From contig JAGPYM010000004.1 of NCBI GenBank assembly GCA_020736575.1, positions 992,001 through 1,056,000 on the forward strand: 64,000 bases of DNA, in the 5' to 3' direction. The stretch comes from Thelonectria olida (Eukaryota > Ascomycota > Sordariomycetes > Hypocreales > Nectriaceae). Under the pieces are notes generated by a model that saw only the letters and a program-made list of their open reading frames with translations, was not told where the DNA came from and made no database searches. This document shows, piece by piece, positions 33,135 through 45,808 of this stretch. The translations under genes were made by a program, and so were the position numbers. Numbering within the stretch: the stretch's first letter is position 1; the number at the start of each line of letters is the position of its first letter.

Positions 33135-36100
33135 TCAACCAAGTAGCTTGAGCACATCCGCCATCCGGGTGTCCTTGGCCTTCTTCTTCTGGCCCGTCTT
33201 CTCCTGGAACGCCTTGGTAACCAACTCCCGCTTCTCACTCTGAATGTCGAGAACTCGCTCTTCGACAGAGTCTTCCATTACGAGCCGCCAGACCGTCGTC
33301 GGGCGCGTTTGGCCAAGTCGATGAACACGGTCAACAGCTTGGTCTTCGATGGCTGGTGCCCACCCTGCATACACGCAAGCAAAGGTTATTAAGTGGTTTC
33401 AAGGTGTAGGCCGGAGTGGAAGATACTTACAGCTGTCCGACAGAATGACGGTGTCGGCCGAGACAAGGTTGAGGCCGACGCTGCACACGGCAAGACTCGC
33501 AAGCAGCACTCGGGTGTCTGGGTCATTATCCAGGGCACTAATGGCGCGGTCTCGTTGCTCTGCCTTCATACTGCCGTCGATACGAGTGAAATTGATGTCC
33601 GCCTCTTTCAGAACATTTTGCAGGATGTTGAGGAACGATGTCCACTGGGAGAAAATAATGACCTTGGATCCGTCATTGCGCAGTGTCGCTTGTACGATCT
33701 GGAGCATTGCCTCCGTCTTGGAGCTCTGAGTCTCACTATCTAGCGTGGGGGCTTCGCCAGACGTCTCGGGCGCAGGCTCAAGCAGAGACTCATCCGTGAG
33801 CCTGTTGCGACACATTGGACACTTGCCCTGTATCTGAATGGCACGAGTGATGCAACCCTTGCAGAAAACGTGCTTGCATGTCGTAATGACCGGCTCAGTG
33901 GGCGTGTCATAACAAATGGCGCAGTCTTCTTGGCTTTCGATGTAAAGTCGTAGGGCCTCCTGGAGGAGCGCGCGGGTTTTGTCGTTCAGCGTGACAACGT
34001 CCTCGTTATCGAGAAGCTTGAGAAGGTCGGCAATGCGCTCTCTGCAAAGCGTCCAATGGTTGCAACTGGAGAATGGTGAGCAATTATGATGAGATATCTA
34101 AGATGATAGGGCACGTACGTTTGTCGGAGGCGCAATAGACGTTCGAGGACGTTCTGGAAGCGGCCCTTTTGTCCGGCAGAGGAATTCGCCTGGTACTCTT
34201 CCAATACACCTCTCGCTTCAGACCTACAACACTATCAGCTTCCGCTAAAGGCAAATAAAGAGAGATGGGCACATACAACAAAGCTTCGTATTTGTGCTTC
34301 TCTTCTGGTCGGAAGGGGATTCGATGGATAAACTCCTTCTTCTCCGGCAGCCTGAGATCGACGAACTTCATGTCCTTTCTGCGTCGGAGGCAAAGATCCT
34401 GCATCAGTGCCTGCAGTAAGATCTCGGCACTTCTGTCGTTGGATCCCAAGCGGCGAGTAATCTTTGCATTGAAGATTTCGGACTGCTCAATGCCACCAGT
34501 GATGTGGAGGAACTTGAGAAGAGAGTGCAGATCCTTGACCGAGTTGATGCTGTGTAGTGTTAGCGACAACAGATTTGTAATGAGCCATACGGAAGATTGC
34601 ACTTACATCGGAGTGCCCGTCAGGACCCATCGGGATTTCGCCCTGATATCGCATGACGCCAAAGCAACCTTGGTCCTGGAGTTCCGAATGGTGTGGCCTT
34701 CGTCAAGTACAACTCGGCGCCACTCTATGTCCTGCGCAAGCAGCACTTTCCTGACCCCAGCCTCTCGTTCACGGGCAAGTTTTCCGTAGCTGGTGACTAC
34801 GACATCGTATTGCATCAAGGCCTTGGCAGTCACCTTCTTATCACCGTGGTATATGAAGACACTGGGAAGGTGGTCGGGCAAAACATGTCGCCGAATCTGC
34901 TGCTCCCAGTTGCTCATCACACTGACAGGAGCGACAATCAAGGTCGATCCTTTGTCTCCTGTCAGAATCAAGCTGATGATCTGGAGCGTCTTGCCTAGAC
35001 CCATGTCATCGGCGAGAATACCTCCAGAGAGGAGTTGCGGCATGGTTGTGGTGACAAAATCAGACGCGATATTCCAGTAGCGACCTTTGTGGTCACGTCT
35101 CCAGAGCTGAACGACATCTTTGGAGCCCTTCTCTGGGATCTTGGGGTTCTCTTTAGAAGTCATCCAAGCCAAGCCCTATACAGTGATTAGTAATGATTTA
35201 TGTGCGCTTCGTTTTCGTGAGGACAAACCTGGAGCTGGTAGGGGAGAAGTTGAGACTTTAGCTGGGAAGGCTGGTCGGCCTTGGGCATCTGCTCCAGCTG
35301 CTCCTCTCCAATTGCCAGGTCCTTGATGGCATCGCCCCCCTTGCGCATCTCCACAGATTCACTGTTTTGGAGAAGAGTCTCCAAGGACACTTCGGGCTCG
35401 GCAACCTCACCTGGGCCAATATTATTGCCCGGACCGCCAGACTTCAGGCCCATCAATGCTCGACGAGCTTCAGCATCCTTTCTAGTGTTGTTGAGCTCGG
35501 TTGCTTTGACAAGCTTATCCTTCTTCAGCAAGGTCTCAATTCTTGAGCGCTCGGCTGGGTCGCTTGGACCATAGAAGAAGATCCTGACAGGGCAGTCATA
35601 GAAAGCCTTTTCCCCCATGATCTGGGCTTCAATGGTGACATCGCCACGGTCCTATAGCTGGGTCAGATGATGGTAGATGCAAGCGTTGCATGGAGCCTCT
35701 TACCACCAACGGGGTAATCTTCATGGCAACATTGCGAGGGATATGGCCAATCTGCGCGCCGACGACATTGTCGACACGAATGGCGTTTGGATCATACTGC
35801 GCAGTCAACGAGTCAGTTTACGCATGGCCTTGTTGCTCTTGAAGCAGAGAAACCAACCTGGTTGTGAGGCTCTCTTCTGCAAAGAACCATCTCGCCCGGA
35901 GACGCGTATCCTTTGTAATACCGCACCCCCACGATCTTCCCCGCTGCAATGTGTCAAAATATGCATGAGCAGGCATCGCGCTGGAGGGGACGCACCAAAA
36001 GATCCATACAGCTCGAGAGTTGGCCCGTCGTCGTCCTGGGTCAGGTCGAGGACATCGGGCTCAACGAGAGGGACCTGCTGCGAGGCCTGCGTCGGCGGTA

Positions 36101-36275
36101 ATTGCGAAGTCGACGACGCGTAGCCACTGGATGCGTTGTTGTAGACGCTGGTGCCGCCTGTTCCAGCTGGCACGCCTGGTGTTGCGTGGGGCGGGCGCTC
36201 GGCGCGCCGCTTGTTGGGCTGGGTCTCAGTCAAGTCGATGACCTCATGGGCGCGTTTTGCCTTTCGAGGAGGCAT
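33135..36275 (-). CDS. HLTF/Rad5-like DNA translocase: HIRAN, SNF2 ATPase, RING finger
   Basis: Predicted nuclear protein that remodels stalled forks and may act as a ubiquitin ligase. Nine exons: 36275-35996, 35943-35858, 35796-35704, 35651-35229, 35175-34607, 34549-34277, 34223-34119, 34065-33431 and 33364-33135, giving 897 aa. A HIRAN domain lies at about 94-195 (GVRYYKGYASPGE, then HIPRNVAMKI). Walker A is DDMGLGKT (350-357) and the DEAH-like box is DEGH (452-455). A C3HC4 RING is inserted between the ATPase lobes: C658, C661, C673, H675, C678, C681, C692, C695. Motif VI is DQAVDRVHRLGQTR. The gene is shorter than human HLTF (1009 aa). An in-frame ATG 28 codons upstream (36359) is possible, but MPPRKAKRAHEVIDLT looks like the true start. 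Confidence 0.9.
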
Positions 36276-37870
36276 CACGAAGTCGCGCTGGAGCTGCAGG
36301 TGGCACAGAATTTGGTGTTTCTTGTTTGTTCTGTATTGTATTTTGTGTAATTGGTTCATGAAGGTGCCTTCCCGACGCGTTTGCCCACGCCCATCACACG
36401 AACCTAAGCTCTTTCCTCCACTGAGATGCCCCTAAAGTTGCTTTTCGGGCGTCGGTGCTCGGATCATTGAGATATTCCGCACTTCACATAACGATATCAA
36501 CGAAATAACGATATTTCCAGGTTACTTGCGCGGAACTTCAACTATCACATAGTTACCGACTGAGCAACCGATCACAGTGACGTGTATAAACCAATGCGTG
36601 GTTTCTTCGCTGAGCGCTTTTCTAACACTGTTTAGCCATCTGCATGGTGTCCTTGGGACATCATGTTGTCGTTCTACATGTCCACCTCCCCCGCAAACCG
36701 GCAGACGCGCCCGACTCAATATCGCGTGGCGCTCAGAATCTGGGATACCGCAGATGAAGATACCCGAGTCATGGAATGCCAGAAATCAGACGGTTTTCTG
36801 TCGCATTGTATCACACATGTCAGATCAATTGTGATACAAACACTTACGGCGAGCGTTTCGGCGTGTCAGTTTAGGTGGGGACAGCCGGGGTTTACTCTCA
36901 CCTGATGACAGAGCAGAAGCGAGAGGTGTTCGATACGACAAGAGAGATCAATCGTACCATATTTCATGATTAGGAGTCGCAACATGTATTGAATTTCTGT
37001 CTTGTAGGTCGTCGACGAGGCGATTAATGCTGACTGCGTTTCGCGAAAGTTGCACAATGCACAATGCATAAGCACATCCCCTACACGGAACGGCATCTCA
37101 CACTCGAAGGGTATGAGCACGAGACTGGAATCATCCCATTTTTGAAAGCTCGGACAGCATCATTCTCAGCCATGGAAACCCAGAGGATCAAGTAACTGCT
37201 GACTGACAGGCGGCACAGACATCCCCCTACGCTTATATGCAGTTGTTGGTGACTAGGGCCTAGAACGATTTGAAGATCATGGGTCAAGGCATTTTGTTGG
37301 AATTTGCTGACAAATCCGGCATATTAGAAAAGACGACATCTCATGATGACAACTGCCTCTTGGAAGACGATACAATTGAAGATGATCCAAGTCGACAGAG
37401 ATTGAGTTGTGTGGGTGATAGATACCACCACCACCACTAACACACCAACAAGTTGCTTGATGGGGCACGACAACTCAACCCGACAGGCCCGGAACCAGGT
37501 TGGCGTGGGGCAATTGGCCTCGATCCAGCTTTAATCGAACGTCGACAAACATGTTTTCAACACTTCCAATCGGACGAATTGGTCATGCCGTGGATGGATC
37601 AGAAGTCGGGGCACTGCATCAAAAGAGCCAACAGAGCAAGAAGTGGTAGTCATGAGTTTTATTTCACCCTGCTACAAGAGTAGGTTTTTTCTACAGAAAT
37701 TAAAGAAAAGAGTCCCAGAAATCCTGACAAGCCCTGAGAGCCATTCGCAGCTCATCCAAGCCGTAGAGCATAGGCAGCGCAAGTCCTCGATCTCGTGTAT
37801 CATCATCTCGTGTCCCCAGGCCTGGATCCAATCACCATCGGGAATCAGTTGTCAAAAACATCGAGGCTGC
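36276..37870. other. Intergenic 1.6 kb, no gene recognised
   Basis: Between two minus-strand genes. It holds the promoter of the SNF2/RING gene and the 3' region of the 123-aa gene. Short ORFs up to about 85 codons overlap each other and look random. No repeat or RNA gene was found. Confidence 0.5.
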
Positions 37871-38520
37871 TTAGTAAAGACCGACGACGATGTCACCCTT
37901 GACGCGGGCAGTCAAGTGCACCTCGGCCTCGAGGTCGAGCTTGATGCCGACGAGGAGGGCGGCGGACTTCTGGGCACCGTTCTCGTCGGTGGCACCCTTC
38001 AGGAGCTGGCCTGTGGTTTAAAGACGGTCAGTCACGGTTCGTAGAGGGTTGCGGGGGGTTTATGCAAGACGTACCAGCAGGCTGAGAGAGGCCGGTGGAG
38101 GTGGGCAGAGGAACAACGAACTGCTGCTTGTTGCCGCGGCGGCCGCCACGAGCCTGACCGTCAGAGTCAGAGTCGGAGTTGTAGGCCTTGGCGAGGCTGG
38201 AGCTATTTGCGAGCGTTAGTCTTTCCCGCACTCGAATAGAAGTCTTTTTTCGAAGCATTGCGAGCTCGAGAGCTGGCTTACACGGCAGGGGGAGCAGGAG
38301 CGGGAGCAGGAGGAGCAGGGGTCTCCTCAATGGGAGTGGGAGCGGTCTCAGTGGTGGGAGAGGTGACCTCGCTGAGAGCGTGTTAGTCTTTTGGATGCCA
38401 CTTGACGCCCAAAACGACTATAGAGGGCGTTGCCATGGTGAGGCACAAGGAAAAGAAAGCTTGCAAGAGGCATTGAGCCATTGGGGGAGAGGGAGGGATC
38501 TCTTACGCAGGAGCAGACAT
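37871..38520 (-). CDS. Small conserved-looking protein of unknown function, 123 aa
   Basis: Four-exon gene: 38520-38507, 38371-38282, 38202-38075 and 38010-37871. All joins keep the frame and restore a continuous protein. The N-terminus is a Pro/Ala/Thr/Glu-rich, disordered stretch (TPIEETPAPPAPAPAPPA). Then comes an acidic-basic centre with AYNSDSDSDG and GGRRGNKQQF. The ordered-looking C-terminus is KSAALLVGIKLDLEAEVHLTARVKGDIVVGLY, which alternates hydrophobic and charged residues as beta strands would. I do not recognise a named family and see no signal peptide or membrane segment. Strong codon bias (many C-ending codons) suggests good expression. Fungal orthologues with the same ending are likely but unverified. 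Confidence 0.8.
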
Positions 38521-40195
38521 GTTGATGGAGTTGGTGGACTAAAAGTCGTCGAAAGGGTTTAAGTGATGGTGATTGGAGCTGGGGCTCGAGTTGATTGTTG
38601 TTGAGAGAGGATGGTGAGAGTGATGATGAGGAGAGAAAGATTTGGTTCACCGAGGATCGAGACGACTTCTTATATAGACAATCCGGACCACGTCTAAGCT
38701 CGTCGAGTCGTTGCTTCTTCAAGGGAGCCCGCGAGAGATCCCGACACGGCCTCAGATGATATCCCGAAAAACTCTCGAAACGGCACGCCAGGCACATCAC
38801 CAAGAGTCCACACCGGCGGGCTGTGGACTCCCGGGCCCCAGTCACCACCTCCTCCTACATAGTACCCCCCTCCTGCTCTGGGCTCCCTAGTAACTCGAGC
38901 ATCCCAGCTTGGCTCTCCAGCCTCTCACAGTGGCCTGATGAGTTGTCAATGCCCAGTCTCACCTTGAGGCACGCTAGAGTCGTCGCGGCTCTTTCGGTTT
39001 CCTGGGGATGGCGCGCCAGAACCGAGTCCGCAGCGTTGCAATTGATCCCTGTGAGTTGTGTCAATGTGTGTATATGTGTACAAAGTATGTACCATAGTAT
39101 GCGTGTATGTGTGCCTGGCCTGGGGGTTAGTCAGTTACGACTCGGATTCACGCCCTCACCCCCCCTCCCCTACTCATCTCTCCTCTCACAGTCAAGGGCA
39201 CTAGGAAGATTCAGGGCCGCCAGGCTCAGGGCGGCAAAGCTTCGAAATGTCTCCGTCGCATCGCCCGCACGGCCCCGGTCTTGGGCAGATGGATCTCATA
39301 TCATCGGCCGCCGCAAGGCTTCGGGGCGAGAAGAGGCGCTCGGCGGCCCCAGCCCCCAAGATGAGATCTCCACCGGGCGAGATGACTTGACACGTCTGTG
39401 GCCGGTACCTTGACTTGCTTGATACGGGAGCCATGGCGCTAGGGGCTTGGGGGGCACCAGGTTTGACACGTATCCCGCGATATCATCCGATGTTGGCATG
39501 CGCTGTGGCGAGCCAAGCGGAGACGACGTCTTGGAGAGGGCATCCCTGCACGACGTTCACTTCTTGTCTCTTGACGACCCCGGCACTTCCGATTACCCGC
39601 CGTCGATTTCCCGCGTCTAGCCTCCACGCCAGAAGCCCCCTTGGCCCCTGTGGAACAAGGTGCCAGTCTGGAGATGCGGGTTGCAGGGATCTTGCCGGGA
39701 CGCCTCAGCCGCCGTGTTTCGCATATGCATGTAAGTGGGAAACGACGCCAGCCTTTTGGCGCATATCGAAGCCAGAGTAACTCAACTCCCTCAGGGATCA
39801 GGCCTTATTGCAGCTGTTGCTATCGACTCTGGAACTTCCAAAGGAACCTTGCCGGCTCGGATCTAAGGATGACATGATTTCGTCGGGAGGCACCGGCCTC
39901 CTGGTGCTTGATTGGACCTCGTTCCACCACCCATCCCGGCAATTGCGCATCCTGCAGCTGAATCGGAGTGCAATTGAGTGTCTGGGGGCGAACAATGGCT
40001 TAAACAGAGTACCGCTTTGGGAAAATCTAGACAACTTACCCCGGAGGTTGACTTCCTCCTCTCGCCTCCGGATCCCTCCCCTTCTCCTGCGGCTTGCGTG
40101 ATCTCTCCTTGAATGGTTCGTCCTTGTTTTTGTTGTTATTGTTGTTATTGATTTTCACTTGTGTGGCGGAATTGGGAACCTGGAACATCCATTCA
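38521..40195. other. Divergent intergenic region between two unknown genes
   Basis: 1675 bp. Holds the leader and promoter of the 123-aa gene (the first 170 bp upstream are pyrimidine-rich on its strand) and of the 447-aa gene, whose leader contains a tgttattgttgttattg tract near 40132. A short TGTGTATATGTGTAC-type stretch lies at 39064-39080. No gene is recognised. Confidence 0.5.
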
Positions 40196-41601
40196 ATGTC
40201 TGCTGCATCGTCCTCGTCGCCGCCTCCTCCGTCGTTCGAGTCCACGTCCGAAACGTCCTCGTCCTCTTCCACGTCCAGCACGTCCACTTCTCAAAACAAC
40301 CCCCAGGACACTCTCAAGCAACTCTTTGGATCCTTTTGCAAGCAACAGCTGCTTGGTGAAGTCGACAAGCTCAAGGCAAACCTCGAAAAGGAAAACCCAG
40401 ACCCGCAAGAAGTCATCATGTCGATTCCTATGCTGCTGGCCCTCACCATCTGCCCGGCCATGCTGGGCACCCAGGAGGCCATCCGCCAGAGCCAGTCCAA
40501 GAGCAAGCGGGAGGAGCATCGCGCTCGCCGCTGCAACCTGGCCGTCTCCTGCGTCAAGGCCTCCATTCGAAGCCGTGACATCAACAACAAGCTTATTGTT
40601 CTTAAGGACAACAAGGTATGCAACTCTCGCCCTTGCACGACAACAAGAGCCCAGCTAATCCGTCGTGAACCCCGTAGCTCTACATCGCCAATGAGCACCC
40701 CTTGTACAACCACGATCTCAAGAACAACGTGAGCAAGGGATACTCCTTCTCCGGGTACTTCCTCCCGTACCCCGACTCCGAGTACGAGGGCTTGGTCAGC
40801 ACCATCAGCGACGACCCTCCCATCCTGAACTGGATCTACGTCGACAGGAACACGTACGAGGTCAAGTATGGCGTCCGCGCCGACGCCCAAGAGAACATCA
40901 CCGGCCCCTTCGACTGCACCAAGCAGGACCGGCGCCTCACCCTCGAGAACTGGGAGGGCTTCTGTGCCGTCGAAGAGCTGCCCGGTATCTGGGCCCTCTA
41001 CTACGACCGCGACGACAACGGGCTCAAGTCCAAGGTCCCCATGGGCACGCGAGTCCTCGAGGTCGAGCTGACGAGACGCGAGAAGAAGGAGCCCAAGCCC
41101 GAGCCCGCCGAGAACGAGCCCACCACCATCGACGAGAAGTGGAAGCAGCACAAGGAGGCGTCGGCACAGGCCGACAAGGACAAGGAAGCGGCCTATGCGA
41201 GCGCCGAGAATAACACCGCCCCCGGCGTCACCAGCGCCGGTGCCACGAAGGCTACTGTGCCCATGACGCTCCCGCTGCCTCTGCCATTGACCATCCCTGT
41301 GCCGGCCGACGACGAGCAGAAGGCCAAGGAGATCAACGAGGCCATGCGCCGTCTCTCCATGGGCAACCACTCCAATGCCGGGTCGCACGCGCCCAGCGTG
41401 TTGACCAACGACTACTCGGTCTGGTCGGCGGCTCGAAAGCACAACGAGGCCGACGGCGACTCGATGACGGCGGCCAGCTCCGTGTTTGACCGGAACCACG
41501 AGTCGGGCAGTGTGTCCAACGGGTCGGACGATGGCAGTTACAAGAAGCCATATGTAGAGGACGCCCACCACCATGACGCCCAGCCGGAACACACTGCTTG
41601 A
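40196..41601 (+). CDS. Conserved-looking fungal protein of unknown function, 447 aa
   Basis: Two exons, 40196-40615 and 40678-41601. The Ser/Pro-rich N-terminus is followed by a helical stretch (TLKQLFGSFCKQQLLGEVDKL). Then a hydrophobic patch IMSIPMLLALTICPAMLG leads into a basic amphipathic part. The central block from PPILNWIYVDRNTYEVKYG through GPFDCTKQDRRLTLENWEGF to LPGIWALYYDRDDNGL looks like a folded beta-rich domain. The Lys/Glu-rich C-terminal third (EKWKQHKEASAQADKDKEAAY) is predicted disordered. No catalytic motif is seen. The start is the first ATG in frame; the frame stays open upstream without one. Confidence 0.8.
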
Positions 41602-44169
41602 GCGAGCGGTATACATGGCTGCGGAAGAAACAAAATTGGACTATAACAGAGACTGAATACGGACTGGCCTGACCTGCGGACACGAAGAGGCTTAGATTGG
41701 GAAATTGATATCAGGCGTTTGGACGTTGGGCAGAGCAACACTAAATTTGTAACATTTGAGGGAATAACTACTGGGATAATGCTATAAAAAAACATATACA
41801 CGACCAGCTCTATTAGTTTTCTATGTACTATCAAGATCTCTCCCGTTCCCGCTCCTGTTCTCCATCGTGCTGCTGCTGCTCCCCAGATTCCTGTGCAGCT
41901 GGTTTCTTCTTCTCTCGATGCACGCCCCGGGCCAACATGTCCGCGTAACGGAACCGCAGCAACCGTGAAGGAGATGTTTCCTACGAAGCGTTGTTTGTGT
42001 GCGCTGGGTGCTGCATCTCAGGGCGCATTAGACTGGCGGTTGCAGCATGCAGGAGGAGTGGACAGCTGTTGTGCAAGCACACCTCGTTGTGGTACTGGGT
42101 CGATTTGCTACCATCCATCGGGCCATCTCGGTGAAGCAAGAGAAACCACAGTCCGCGGATGCCCACGTATTTGCTCCATTCCGTGTCCGTTAGCCGTTGC
42201 CGGTGCCCCGGAGCCGAGAGTCGACAGACGGGTGACGGCGACAACTCACAGTCTCACCGAGTACTGCAGCCTCTCTCCGCTGTTGAAGACCTGGACCTCA
42301 TATCATGTCTGTTTGCCAATTGCTACGTACAGCAGTCTCGGCATGTAGACACGATCCCCCCCCCAGATTTTCGACAAGGGGGCGGCAAGGGACACTCGGG
42401 AGTTCGGGCCAACAACAGCCGGCCGGCTGCTGCCCATGGACACGATCGAAATCGTCTCTGGCGGTTAAGGCGCGAGCGAGTTACGATCCCATCTCTGGCT
42501 TAAACCACGATGGGAAAAGACGCCGATCCGAAATGGTGTGATGATGGCCGCCTCTCCTGGCCCCCCCAAAGCTCGCTACTCCAACCAGAAAGGACAATGC
42601 GACATGGCATCGAGATTCGATTTCCCCAGACCAAATCAACGAAAAAATGTGCCTGACCAGGACCGACAGGGACCAGCATCCTTGCTCCCGCCTGTTGCTT
42701 GTCAGATGACGCGCGCTGCAGCAGCAGGGAAAAGGGTTCTAGAATGAGCAAGGGCGTCGGCATATTTATGGAGTCTTGTTTTCTGCTTGAACCCGTCTAA
42801 TTCCGTCGTGATCCCAAAAAGCAAGTAAAAACACCAAAAAATGGAAAAAAAGTGCATCTTCTGCATAATGCGTTAGCAAGCGTTACCCGGTCCCGGCCGC
42901 GAATCTCAGCGCTGGCCGCCAAGGTTTCTTTTTTTGTGTATTTGGTGATTCGTATGAGCAAAGTGCAAGACGTCATCTTGGCCTCGGATTTGCCGCAGAG
43001 CTGAAGGAAGAGATGATATCCCTGAAGCTGGGCCCCCAGAGGTGCGTTGTATAATTGCGAGGCGTTTCTCAGGGCGCAGCTCAACGACCAGTTGTTCGGC
43101 GCCACTCGACCGCGCATGAATCTGTCGATCCCATCGTGAACAGTTTCGGGACAGGGTGTTTCTCCAGAAGAATTGACAAGTCAGCGTTGGGCCGTCACGA
43201 GAGCTGCCCCCATATTGGACAATTGGACATGGAACATTCCCTTTGACGTTTGAACCATATCACGGATCACATATGGAGTCTCAATGGAGACAATGAACGA
43301 GATGAACAATATCCGTTGCCTCTGCGAGTTCGCTGCCAGCCGGGTTCCTACATTGGCATTATCCACTCACGATATCTTCAAACGCGGCCTCACGGAGACG
43401 CCCGGTGTCAATTCTATTACTATGGCTACTCCCATTCTCCCAGCCTCCAATTCCTCGACGGATATGTTTGTCGCCAACTTGCTTTTGAATGAGTGTTCCT
43501 CGTATGACTGCAACCGACTGACCCACTGCTAATTTGTAGGCATGTTGAATGAGTCTCTCTCTTCCGTACCTCGGCCGAGAAGGCCATGGCCCGTTCATAT
43601 ATGCGTGTCCACCAAAGTATATTGCTCTCTCATGATTGGGCGTAGTTGAAACGGGACATTGTTCCTCGTAGCTCTAGGGTAAGATATGCCACAACCACAA
43701 GAGCTACATGAACTATTATCGAAGACCGAGGGCATACTGCCACTAAGATGAGGAATCCATTGAACTGCCTGGATGGAGAGAGCCTCGAAAGAAGAAAGAA
43801 ACAAACAATCAAGCCTTCCCGGAAGGACTGTAAGGATGCTGATAAAACCAACTTCCGTGTTCTGATGCCATAACTACAGGAGAGGCAGTGATCCCCCTCA
43901 CATCAGTTCACGGGTCGACTCATACTATCAATCCGCTACCCGAGGCTTGGAAACGATACTATTATGCACAGATGGCAAAAAGAAACACATACAACACTCG
44001 GCATTCGCTGGTCGTCACCGACCCAACTACTACTCGAGCGCTCCTCAGTTTGACGCTCGGAGAGCAGACGGGATCCAGTATTTTCTAAGGGCTGTGGTCG
44101 TATGTGCTTGAGAGCGAGGGCGAGAAGGATAATGAGGGCATCCTCAGATAGAATGCCAGAGGATCCTTC
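41602..44169. other. 2.6-kb convergent gap without a recognised gene
   Basis: Unusually long for convergent genes in this window. Short frames occur in all six phases. One of 82 codons (43284-43532, plus) looks somewhat protein-like (many Asn, Thr and Met residues) but has no recognisable motif and no clear splice partners. No intact transposon features were found. It may be decayed sequence or hold a diverged or non-coding gene. Confidence 0.45.
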
Positions 44170-45287
44170 CTACAAATACCCCTTCAATTGCTCGTCACAC
44201 CAACTGTAGAAGTCCACGACGTGCCCAGACTGATCATCAACAGCTTCCTTGCATGCCCCGGCCAGATCTGGACGCATCTTTGCCACTCGTCCGAATGGGA
44301 TGACCCAGGCATCCAGCTCGTGCAACGCCTCGGCATTGATGTCTGGAGAGAGACCTGCAAAGAGCTCCGTGTATGCGCCCTTGATGGGCTTGGCGAGAAA
44401 CAGATTGAGAATAAAAGACCCGATCCAAGACACCTCTGTAGAGAATGTCCTTTGGAGATCGGTTTTGAGATTCCCTGGGTCGAGATACTAGCAGCCGTGT
44501 GAGTGCCTCCTCTCAACTCACTCCTCGCCATGGGAAGCCGGGACTTACGACGTTGAGGACACCAGAGCCCTCGAGGATCCTGCTGAACTTTCCATGGAGA
44601 AAGAACTCGCCGGCCTTGCTGACGCAGTACCGATCAGTGGGAGAGTGCTCAAGGAACTTGCCGTTCCTCAGCTCTTCCACATCGACACCTCCCTTGGGCG
44701 TGAGGACTGCCCCCGAACTTCCCACCCATACGATCCTCGTGGCTCCTGGTTTGACGTCCGGCAATTTGACCGTCTTCTTTAACACGTCCTGCAGTAAGGT
44801 CGAGAGCAAATACGGCCCGAGACAATGAACGCCCATTTGCAATTCGACGCCGTGGTTGTTCTCACTACCCTTTGGAGGTGCTAAAACGCCCGCATTGTGA
44901 AAAAGAACGTCCAAGCGGTCAGATTCAGAGAGAAACTTGGAGGTGGCAGATTTGATGGAGTCGTATGAGCTGAGGTCTAGATGAAGAGGATGGAGGGACC
45001 CTTTTGAGGATGGGTGCATCTGTTTGATCTCATCAACGGCGGCGTCGAGCTTGGACTGAGAGCGGGCGGCAAGGAACACGGAGGCGTTCTTGGAATAGAG
45101 AAGAGCGGCTAGCTGAAGGCCTAAGCCTGACGTCGGGCCCGTGATGAAGAAAACCTGGGGGATATGTGTTAAGTCATGATACCAATTGGGTTGTGAATGG
45201 GGATTCTACCTTGCCAGCGAGATCAGGCAAGTTCTTTTCGGTAAAACCAGGACTAGGCGGGAAGATGTGGCTGAGAGACAGACCCAT
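44170..45287 (-). CDS. Short-chain dehydrogenase/reductase
   Basis: NAD(P)-dependent oxidoreductase of the classical SDR fold. Exons: 45287-45210, 45154-44549 and 44487-44170, giving 333 aa. The Rossmann glycine motif is TGPTSGLG (31-38). NAG lies at about 113-115. The catalytic Ser is in VGSSGA (172-173) and YCVSK gives Tyr202 and Lys206. The order resembles the retinol dehydrogenase/WW-domain oxidoreductase-like fungal SDRs, of which many act on lipids or secondary metabolites. Substrate cannot be read from the sequence. A PGNLKTDLQR block after the active site belongs to the same subgroup. No signal peptide is apparent. Lies head-to-tail with an epoxide hydrolase gene. Confidence 0.9.
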
Positions 45288-45808
45288 GGTATTATCGAGA
45301 GTCGTTTACTAGGACCAATGTCTGTTGTGTTTCTCTTATGAGTCTCTGACGGTTCTTAGGATCCTTATATACGTGACTACATGGAGCTGTCAATCTTCCT
45401 CACTCCCTCAAAAGGCCCTCGTCTCCCAAGATTACGCAAGCCTCCTCACACTATCTTTGGCCGATGGTGCTTTATGAAGTATTCGTACATTTTCATCATG
45501 ACGAACCTGCACGTTCGTCCGTGTCAGTGGCCGTCATCCATTTGCCGGGCTTCCGATCGGGGTTAATGCACCGCAAATCCACCGACGCCGCTATCCCCGG
45601 CCGTCTCAGAGTCGAGAGCCAATCCAACGTGAGAAGGTGAAGACGAAAGAGGCATGGCCTGGACTTTGAGTCTGACGGTTGCAAGGGCACCTCTCGACTT
45701 GCATTAGAGCCTCAATGTATCTGTAAGTTCGTCCCCCTGACTGCCCATGAGCATGTCATCAGGTGTCCAGCGCAGTGATCTACTAACTAATACGTAAGGA
45801 TTCACAAA
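45288..45808. other. Intergenic, SDR upstream / epoxide hydrolase downstream
   Basis: 521 bp holding the SDR promoter and the epoxide hydrolase 3' region. Nothing else is recognised. Confidence 0.5.

Noticed and set aside
40291..41616. 441-codon open frame on minus opposite the 447-aa gene
   Set aside because: Val/Leu/Gly-rich shadow of a GC-rich coding strand; no motif, while the plus strand shows a spliced, protein-like product.
43284..43532. 82-codon plus-strand frame that looks somewhat protein-like
   Set aside because: No motif, no clear start context or introns; retained only as a note in the gap description.
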